The position numbers and the translations under genes are program-made. Shown in pieces: positions 6,489-13,013 of a stretch of 14,535 nucleotides of DNA (its first letter is position 1; the number at the start of each line of letters is the position of its first letter). Source of the DNA: CAZDML01 sp964506645 (GTDB lineage: Bacteria > Elusimicrobiota > Elusimicrobia > 2-01-FULL-59-12); NCBI GenBank assembly GCA_964506645.1, contig CAZDML010000044.1:1-14535 (forward strand). Reading direction: 5' to 3'. The notes below the pieces were generated by a model. It was not told the DNA's origin, searched no databases, and saw only the letters and a list, made by a program, of their open reading frames with translations.

Positions 6489-7550
6489 TTATTCGAGGTT
6501 GTTAATTTTGACGGCCGCTTTGGCGCGGATGTCTTTGACGTACGATTCAAACTTTTTGGCCGCGCGCTGCTGGAAAAGGTATTCCCGCAGATCGTCTTTC
6601 ACATCATCGAAATTCATTTTGGAAGAGGCTTTCTTTTCTTCTAGGCGGATAATGTGATAACCAAAGTCCGTGGCGACGATGTCTGAGGTTTGGCCGACCT
6701 GTAGAGCAAACACCGCTTTATCAAACGGCCCGACCATGTCGCCGCGGGAGAAGTAGCCGAGATCACCACCGCGGTCTTTGGAGCCCGGGTCATCCGAATA
6801 TTTTTTTGCAAGATCCGTAAAATCTTCGCCGGCTTTCAAACGGCGTTGCACGTCCTGGATCTTTTTCAGAGCTTCGCTGCGCTGGGAGGCGGGCGCGTTG
6901 GCATCGACACGGACGAGAATATGGCGAGCGCGGGCACGTTCCCCGAAGCGGTGCTGCAGAGCGCGGGCCATGTTGCGCATTTCATCGACTTCGCTGGGGG
7001 TAAGGCCTGCAGGCAGCGGTTTGTCGTTGGCAATGGCTTGGAGCGAGTCGTAGAGACCCTTGGCATCGGCTTCGGACGCCGGCGCCGTTTTGGCTTTGAC
7101 TTCTTGATCGATGAGCTTGATCACGGAGAGCTGATCCTGAATATGTTTGCGGAAGTCCTCAAACGTCAACCCGCCATCAGAGAGTTCCTTTTTGAATTCC
7201 GCTTCCGTTTCAAAGCGCTGTCGCACTTTCTTCACGCCCTCATCGGTTTCGAGGGTGCTGACACGGATGGCTTTGTTTTTCGCTTCCTGGGCCAACAAGC
7301 GATCTTCAATCATCTGATCGAGCACCCGTTTCTTGATGTCGGACACACGGTCCGGTGTTTGTTTCTCGGGCGGGGTGACCTTTTTAAATTGTTCGAGCAC
7401 GGGCGTGGCGTTCTTCTCGAACTCCGACAGCAGAATCGCTTCGCCGTTCACGGTCGCGAGCGTACGGTCCATGACTTTGGCATGGGCGGCGCCGAGCAAG
7501 GATCCGGCGAGAATAAAAGACAGTGTGAGTGAAGACAGAGGTCGCTTCAT
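6489..7550 (-). CDS. surA: SurA-like periplasmic peptidyl-prolyl isomerase/chaperone
   Basis: This is a probable periplasmic chaperone with parvulin isomerase activity that helps outer-membrane proteins fold. Its 353 aa begin with a signal peptide (MKRPLSSLTLSFILAGSL, likely cleavage after AHA at residue 24). A SurA_N-type helical chaperone region follows, with TLATVNGEAILLSEF (30-44) and MIEDRLLAQEAKNKAI. One parvulin domain runs from about 207 to 306: ARHILV with H210, KKYSDDPGSKDRGGDLGYFSRGDMV, and FGYHIIRL with H299. E. coli SurA has two parvulin domains and 428 aa, so this is a one-domain form. A linker of about 50 residues (155-205) separates the two parts. The start ATG has AGGAG 8 nt upstream and overlaps the previous gene's stop as ATGA. 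The neighbours pdxA and rsmA follow in the same order as in E. coli. Confidence 0.9.
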   Translation of the reverse strand: MKRPLSSLTLSFILAGSLLGAAHAKVMDRTLATVNGEAILLSEFEKNATPVLEQFKKVTPPEKQTPDRVSDIKKRVLDQMIEDRLLAQEAKNKAIRVSTLETDEGVKKVRQRFETEAEFKKELSDGGLTFEDFRKHIQDQLSVIKLIDQEVKAKTAPASEADAKGLYDSLQAIANDKPLPAGLTPSEVDEMRNMARALQHRFGERARARHILVRVDANAPASQRSEALKKIQDVQRRLKAGEDFTDLAKKYSDDPGSKDRGGDLGYFSRGDMVGPFDKAVFALQVGQTSDIVATDFGYHIIRLEEKKASSKMNFDDVKDDLREYLFQQRAAKKFESYVKDIRAKAAVKINNLE

Positions 7551-8470
7551 GGTTTGGACTCCTGAGGAATTCCCTCGTTCATCGTTGGAATAGTCTGCGG
7601 CGGCACGCTCAGGCCCGCCAGCAGTTTCTCATCAATATGCACGCCCAAAGCCGTTTGCTTGGCCGTTACCCATTGATCAAATTTTTCGCGTTCCATTCGG
7701 GAGCGGATGTCTTCCTTGGCCTCTTCTAGAGACATGGGCCTGAGCGTTTTCTCGCCTGTCTTTTTAATCAGGTGGTATCCGAAGGTCGTCTTCACGACAT
7801 CGGAGACCTCCCCGTTTTTGAGCTTGAAGGCCATGGATTCGAAATCGGCTGGCAGAGCGCCTTTCTGAAATGGGGCCATTCGCCCGCCCTGTGCTGCGGT
7901 GGCTGTGTCTCTCGACGCGAGGCGTGCAACTTTTTCAAATGGCTCGCCCTGCTTAATGCGCGAGAGGGCTTTCTCCGCTTCGTCCTGAGAACTTAAAAGG
8001 ATGTGACTGGCCTGAATTTCCCGCGGGTGGGTAAAGTCCTCTTCGTGCGTTTTGTAGTACGCGGCGACCTCTGAATCGGTAACCCCCACTTCTTTGGAGC
8101 GCAGTTTGCGTAGGTAACTTTGCACCATCAGGCTTTCCTGGAAATCGTTTAGCCGGCGCTGCCATTGTTCTTTAAAATGGTCGACCGCTTCTTTGTAGGC
8201 CTGCTCTTTATCGATCCCGGCCTTTTTCGCTTCAATTAAAAGGACTTTTTCGCGAACCATCAAATCCAAAAATTGTTTACGGCCTTCGGGAGATGCCAGG
8301 TAGCTTTGGTAAGCGGGCGGGGTGTCGGCCATACGGCTTTCCAGGTCGCCCAAGGGGATAGAGAGCGATCCGACTTTGGCAATAACAGGGCTCTTGGGTT
8401 CCTTCTGACAAGCACCCAAAACCCCGGTCAGGGCAAATAAAAAAAGACCGCGTGAATAATAGCGGTTCAT
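7547..8470 (-). CDS. PpiC/parvulin-type peptidyl-prolyl isomerase lipoprotein
   Basis: This is a predicted membrane-anchored folding factor of 307 aa. The N-terminus has a short basic tail, a hydrophobic stretch and a lipobox LGAC with the acceptor Cys at residue 21, so signal peptidase II processing and lipidation are expected. A SurA_N/PrsA-like helical region follows (IAKVGSLSIPLGDLE, then MVREKVLLIEAKKAGID). The parvulin domain spans about 151-240: IQASHILLSSQDEAEKAL, ASRDTATAAQGGRMAPFQKGALP and TFGYHLIKKTGE. The gene starts 7 nt after the mfd stop without a visible Shine-Dalgarno and ends in an ATGA overlap with surA. The pair may act in sequence, a tethered and a soluble foldase. It resembles PrsA in layout, but I cannot assign it to a named orthologue. 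Confidence 0.88.
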   Translation of the reverse strand: MNRYYSRGLFLFALTGVLGACQKEPKSPVIAKVGSLSIPLGDLESRMADTPPAYQSYLASPEGRKQFLDLMVREKVLLIEAKKAGIDKEQAYKEAVDHFKEQWQRRLNDFQESLMVQSYLRKLRSKEVGVTDSEVAAYYKTHEEDFTHPREIQASHILLSSQDEAEKALSRIKQGEPFEKVARLASRDTATAAQGGRMAPFQKGALPADFESMAFKLKNGEVSDVVKTTFGYHLIKKTGEKTLRPMSLEEAKEDIRSRMEREKFDQWVTAKQTALGVHIDEKLLAGLSVPPQTIPTMNEGIPQESKP

Positions 8471-8477
8471 ACGGCGA

Positions 8478-11400
8478 CTATATCAAATTTGACCATAGGT
8501 CTACTAAATAAGGAAGAGGTCCGTTGGCTTCATAGCCAATCGATTGGATCTGGAGGATGGTGGATTTCCCCGGTTTGAGCCGCAGCGCCGAGCGCTCCTG
8601 GCAGAGTTGGACCAGGGTTTGTGGCTGGACCGGGGTGTTGGCAAGAAATTCAATCTCGAGTGACGAGGGTTTTTGAATGACCCCGGCAATGCCCAGGTCG
8701 CGGGCGCGGATCCGCAGTTGAGAGACGTCAAAAAGCATGTCGGCATCGGCCGGCAGCGGGCCAAAACGGTCTTCCAGTTCCCCGCGAATCGCTTCGATTT
8801 CCTTTAAAGACTGAGCAGACACGAGCTTCTTGTAGAAAAGGATGCGCAGCTCTTCGCTGGGCATGTAATCGGGAGGCAGGTAAGCGCGGAGCGACAAGTC
8901 CATGGTGGGAAAGCGCGGCGTCTCTTTGACCGTTTCGCCTTTGAGCCGCGCGATTTCTTCCTGGAGAAGCTGGGTGTAAAGGTCGAGCCCGACTGCCGCG
9001 ACAAAACCACTTTGCTCTTGTCCTAACAGATTGCCTGTGCCGCGAATCTCCATATCACGCATGGCCAGGCGATATCCACTGCCGAGCTCCGTAAATTCGC
9101 GCAGTGCTTCCAGGCGCTCGCGCGCGTCTCCCGACAGCGGTACGCTGGGGGAATAAAAGAGATAACAGTACGCTTTCGCACGGTCGCGTCCCACGCGACC
9201 GCGCAGCTGATAAAGCTGCGCCATGCCGAATTCTTCGGCTTCGTCCACGATCAGGGTGTTCACCGTGGGAATGTCGATCCCCGACTCGATGATGGTGGTG
9301 GCCAGAAGCACCTGATGTTTGCGGTGGAGAAATTCCCACATCACCTTTTCAATGGCCGGGCCGGACATCTGACCGTGCACGACTCCGATGGACAGTTCAG
9401 GCATGAGTTGTTTTAAGAAATGAAGCCGGGTCGGGAGAGACTGGACACGGTTGTGCACGTAAAATACTTGGCCGCCACGATCGAGCTCCGTTTGGATGGC
9501 TTGCTTAATCATGGCGTCATCGTAGGGGCCGACGTGCGTTGTAATCGGCAGCCGTCCTGCCGGCGCCGTTTCAATCACCGACATGTCCCGCAGGCCCGCC
9601 ATGGCAAACGAAAGCGTGCGCGGGATCGGTGTGGCGGTCATCGTGAGCACGTCCATGTGCTGGCGCATCTTCTTGAGTTGCTCTTTGTGCTTCACTCCAA
9701 AACGGTGTTCTTCATCGATGATGAGCAGCCCCATTTCTTTAAAGACCACGTCCTTCTGCAAGAGACGGTGCGTGCCGATCACGATATCGATCGTGCCGTT
9801 GGCGACGCCGACGAGGACCTCCTTTTCTTCTTTTTCCGATTGGAAGCGGGAGAGAAAGCCGATGCGCGCGGGATAGTCGGCGAACCGTTCTTTAAACGTG
9901 CGGTAATGCTGTTCGGCCAAAATGGTGGTGGGCACGAGTACGGCGACTTGCTTCGAGTCGACCACCGCTTTAAAGGCCGCGCGCATGGCGACTTCGGTTT
10001 TGCCGTACCCCACATCGCCAAAGATCAGGCGGTCCATCGGCTTGGACGATTCCATATCCCGCTTCACGTCCTGGATCGCACGAATCTGGTCGGGGGTTTC
10101 CTCATAAAGGAAGGACGCAGAAAACTCTTCTTCTAAATGCGAATCTTCAGGGAATGAATGCCCAGGAAGCGCCGCGCGGGTGGCATGCACACGCAGCAAG
10201 TCTTTGGCAATCAGTTCGATGCCTTCCTTGACCCGCTGCTTGACGCGTTCCCACGCCGAGGCATCGAGCGAATTGAGCCGCGGGCTCTTGCCTTCCGAAC
10301 CCGAATACTTCTGCACTTGCTTAAAATCTGCGAGCGGCACAAACAACCGGTCGCCATGTTTATACTCCAGGCGCAAAAATTCGGCTTCTTGCCCGCCAGC
10401 GTTTAAAAGTTCGAGGCCTTTGTAGCGACCGATCCCGTAATATTCATGCACGACGTAATCGCCAGACTTTAAATCGCGCGCTTCACGCAGCGCCTGCCCG
10501 CCTTTAAACTTCGGCAGGCGCGACCGCTGGCGGTAACGGCCAAAAATTTCTGCATTAGAGAGGACAAGAAGTTTCTCGCGGAAAAAACCGGCACGCAGCG
10601 GACCGAGAACAAATTCAAAACCTTCGGTATCCTCCGACCCGAGTTGCTCATCCATGAGCTCGGCCAGACGTTCGTTTTCCCCGGCGTTGTGGCTGAAGAA
10701 AAGGACGGTGCCGCCTTCTTGTTTTCGGCGCTTGGCTTCTTGCGCGGCCATCGCGATGCCGCTCGCAAGGCCTGTGGTGGATTTGAATCCGAGGTCGATG
10801 GCGGATGAGGAAGGAAGCCCGCGGTAAAGTAAGGTTTTGAAAACGTCCGGGATGACGGCATGGGGTTCGATGTCATCCCAAAACCACACTGTTCCATTCG
10901 GTACGTGATCGGCGAAATGACCCTCCGCTTTGGCTTCCTTCATAGGGAGTAATTTCTGCGGATTGAGATAGCCTTCAGACCGCTGGGTTCCGGGCGTAAA
11001 AGCTCGGAGGGATTCCAGTTCATCGCCATCAAAGAGCAGCCGCCAGGGTTTCTCCGCGCCCGGGGCCCACACGTCCACCACTTCGCCGCGTACCGCCACT
11101 TCGCCTTCCAATTCCACCATGTCCGTGCGGTCGTACCCGCCGCGGGCAAAGGTTTCCAGGAGTTCACTGCGCGGATAGGTCTTGCCCGGTCGCAGTTCGA
11201 GTATTTCGCCGCCCAGCTGCTGTGCGGAAAGCGTCGGTTTTTCAATGGCACTTTTGGACGTCAGCACGATGGCCCAAGGCTGTTCGCGCCAGGCGCCCAG
11301 CGTGGCCAGACGTACGGCAGCATCCGGATCAGGAAAAAGAAAGAGACCGGGCCGTTCCGGTGCGGGCAAGAGATTGGCCCAGCCTTCCAAGTCGGTCAAC

Positions 11401-11579
11401 AGCCCTTCGGCTTCTGCGTCATCCACGGAAACAGCCACGACAGGTTTTTTGGTTTTAAGCGCATAGGCCAACAGGAAGAAGGCTTTACTTCCTCCGGACA
11501 ATCCCGTGATCTCGACCGGGCTTTTTCCTGCAAGCACGGCATCCAACGGGCAATGGTCAATAATCCAGGATGTTTTCAT
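8478..11579 (-). CDS. mfd: Transcription-repair coupling factor
   Basis: Mfd is a DNA translocase that removes RNA polymerase stalled at lesions and recruits UvrA for nucleotide excision repair. The 1033 aa are somewhat shorter than E. coli Mfd (1148). Order: a UvrB-like N-terminal module (GLSGGSKAFFLLAYAL, then SELLETFARGGYDR at 138-151); the RNA polymerase-interacting region GDYVVHEYYGIGRYKGLE (373-390); helicase motif I GDVGYGKTE (521-529); DEEH (622-625); TATPIPRT (648-655); motif VI QLRGRVGR (791-798); the TRG-like RDMEIRGTGNLLG (841-853); and the C-terminal regulatory domain to the end. All key helicase residues are intact. The ATG at 11579 has no strong ribosome site. It is the first gene of the minus-strand run; the divergent gene starts only 21 nt away. 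Confidence 0.97.
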   Translation of the reverse strand: MKTSWIIDHCPLDAVLAGKSPVEITGLSGGSKAFFLLAYALKTKKPVVAVSVDDAEAEGLLTDLEGWANLLPAPERPGLFLFPDPDAAVRLATLGAWREQPWAIVLTSKSAIEKPTLSAQQLGGEILELRPGKTYPRSELLETFARGGYDRTDMVELEGEVAVRGEVVDVWAPGAEKPWRLLFDGDELESLRAFTPGTQRSEGYLNPQKLLPMKEAKAEGHFADHVPNGTVWFWDDIEPHAVIPDVFKTLLYRGLPSSSAIDLGFKSTTGLASGIAMAAQEAKRRKQEGGTVLFFSHNAGENERLAELMDEQLGSEDTEGFEFVLGPLRAGFFREKLLVLSNAEIFGRYRQRSRLPKFKGGQALREARDLKSGDYVVHEYYGIGRYKGLELLNAGGQEAEFLRLEYKHGDRLFVPLADFKQVQKYSGSEGKSPRLNSLDASAWERVKQRVKEGIELIAKDLLRVHATRAALPGHSFPEDSHLEEEFSASFLYEETPDQIRAIQDVKRDMESSKPMDRLIFGDVGYGKTEVAMRAAFKAVVDSKQVAVLVPTTILAEQHYRTFKERFADYPARIGFLSRFQSEKEEKEVLVGVANGTIDIVIGTHRLLQKDVVFKEMGLLIIDEEHRFGVKHKEQLKKMRQHMDVLTMTATPIPRTLSFAMAGLRDMSVIETAPAGRLPITTHVGPYDDAMIKQAIQTELDRGGQVFYVHNRVQSLPTRLHFLKQLMPELSIGVVHGQMSGPAIEKVMWEFLHRKHQVLLATTIIESGIDIPTVNTLIVDEAEEFGMAQLYQLRGRVGRDRAKAYCYLFYSPSVPLSGDARERLEALREFTELGSGYRLAMRDMEIRGTGNLLGQEQSGFVAAVGLDLYTQLLQEEIARLKGETVKETPRFPTMDLSLRAYLPPDYMPSEELRILFYKKLVSAQSLKEIEAIRGELEDRFGPLPADADMLFDVSQLRIRARDLGIAGVIQKPSSLEIEFLANTPVQPQTLVQLCQERSALRLKPGKSTILQIQSIGYEANGPLPYLVDLWSNLI

Positions 11580-11600
11580 GAAGATTTCTTAAAATGGGCC

Positions 11601-13013
11601 ATGTTATACAAATGGAAAAACCGAGTCCTCCTGATTTTAGGGGCACTCTTCCTTGTCCAACTTCTTTATGTAGACCAGCTGCAGATTCCCGGGACGGCGC
11701 TTCGGCTGAACTTTCCCTGGACGGGACTCGCCCTCTGGTCGTTGGCTGCCTTTCTTTTTTACACGGCTGAGCGAAAACAGCAAGGCCTTTCCTTATGGAC
11801 CGCTCAGGCCCTATTCTATCTCACTTTGTTTCTGTTTCTCTCCAACTTCCGCTGGCACGGGTCCGACGATATGCCGGCGTGCCTCCTGCCGTTTGCCATC
11901 CTGCGCGAGGGCCGGCTCGTTCTCGACACGTACGCCTCCTGGTTTGCCGGTGCGCAGCACGACAACGTCATTGTCGTGAATGGTCACACCGTCTCGCTTT
12001 ATCCCGTCATGCCGTCGCTCTTGTCGCTACCGGTGTATCTCTTGCCGGTCTTGCGAGGCGTGCAACCCGTGAGTGATCACGTCTTGCATCAGCTCAGCAA
12101 AATCAGCGCCTCGTTGATTACAACGGGGAGCGTGGTCTTTTTGTTCCACATCTACCGTCGGCGGGTCTCGGAGAATTGGGCATTTATTCTGGCACTCGTG
12201 TATGCGCTGGGGACGGCGGCCTTTGCGGTCAACAGCCAGGGGCTTTGGCAGCACGGCACCTCGAGCCTGATGATGGTTCTCGCGCTCTGGGCGCTCGACC
12301 AGATGGACCAAGACGTGCGTTGGGCGTATGCGGTTGGAGCTTTTGCGGTGCTCGCAGTAGCGTCGCGTACAGCAACGGCATTTCTGGCAGTGGGCCTTGT
12401 TTTAGCGACAGCCACACGAGGTGGTTGGAAAGGATTTCGTGATGGGGTGCTGGGCACGCTTCTGCCTGCGGCACTGCTTCTGTGTTATTGGCTCGGGGTT
12501 GTGAAGGCGTGGCTGCCGGCTGAATTTCAGATTCAGAATTCTCTTCTGCATCCGCCTCCCAAGCTGACGGCGATGGCGGGTTATTTGGTGAGCCCGGGCC
12601 GCGGGCTCTTTTTGTTCTCACCGGTAGTGTTGTTTGCGCTCTATGGAATCAGTGTGTTATGGCGTTCCCCCGAACGTTGGGTGGAACGGTCGACCATTTG
12701 CGTACTAGTGGGTTCCGCACTGACAACGTTTATGATGGTGTGTAGCTATAGCGCCTGGCAGGGCGGGTTCTCGTTTGGTCCGCGGTATTTGATCGAAACG
12801 GTGACACTCCTCTTTTATTTCCTCCCTGCCGGAGTAGCCGCAGCAGTGACGCAGAAAAAGGGCCGGATTCTGTGGTGGTCGTGTGTCACTGTGTCTGTCC
12901 TGTGCGGGGCACTGGGCGCGTATCAGCGGTGGGAATGGGAAAAAGTGGTTGTCTCGCAATCGGTCTGGCAGTGGCGAGCCTACCCGCCGGTCAATCTCTT
13001 CAGCGAACCTTAA
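11601..13013 (+). CDS. Polytopic membrane protein, GT-C / family-39-like glycosyltransferase
   Basis: This 470-aa integral membrane protein has roughly 11-12 hydrophobic segments, the first being VLLILGALFLVQLLYV. A loop with adjacent acidic residues (RWHGSDDMPACLLPFAILREG) recalls the acidic loop of GT-C enzymes, which use polyprenyl-phosphate sugars. Other marks are SLYPVMPSLLSLPVYLLP, SQGLWQHGTSSL, SPGRGLFLFSPVVLFA and WQGGFSFGPRYL. I recognise this combination from a widespread, largely uncharacterised group usually annotated as hypothetical or glycosyltransferase family 39. The donor, acceptor and activity are unknown. Start choice: ATG 11601 gives a short basic tail then the first membrane helix. 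ATG 11553 would add 16 residues and overlap the mfd start region. Neither has a good ribosome site. Its stop overlaps the opposing glycosidase by 14 nt. Confidence 0.75.
   Translation: MLYKWKNRVLLILGALFLVQLLYVDQLQIPGTALRLNFPWTGLALWSLAAFLFYTAERKQQGLSLWTAQALFYLTLFLFLSNFRWHGSDDMPACLLPFAILREGRLVLDTYASWFAGAQHDNVIVVNGHTVSLYPVMPSLLSLPVYLLPVLRGVQPVSDHVLHQLSKISASLITTGSVVFLFHIYRRRVSENWAFILALVYALGTAAFAVNSQGLWQHGTSSLMMVLALWALDQMDQDVRWAYAVGAFAVLAVASRTATAFLAVGLVLATATRGGWKGFRDGVLGTLLPAALLLCYWLGVVKAWLPAEFQIQNSLLHPPPKLTAMAGYLVSPGRGLFLFSPVVLFALYGISVLWRSPERWVERSTICVLVGSALTTFMMVCSYSAWQGGFSFGPRYLIETVTLLFYFLPAGVAAAVTQKKGRILWWSCVTVSVLCGALGAYQRWEWEKVVVSQSVWQWRAYPPVNLFSEP

Noticed and set aside
6846..7532. A 228-residue plus-strand open frame
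   Set aside because: It is antisense to the surA-like gene and has low-complexity composition typical of a complementary frame.
9420..10136. A 238-residue plus-strand open frame
   Set aside because: It lies wholly inside mfd opposite the helicase motifs; a shadow of a G+C-rich conserved gene.
11590..11595. TAAAAT as a plus-strand -10 box for the membrane protein gene
   Set aside because: It ends 5 nt before the ATG and lacks a -35 match at the right distance.
11553..11600. Earlier ATG for the membrane protein
   Set aside because: The added 16 residues are polar, overlap the mfd start and have no ribosome site; ATG 11601 sits just before the first membrane helix. Not fully excluded.
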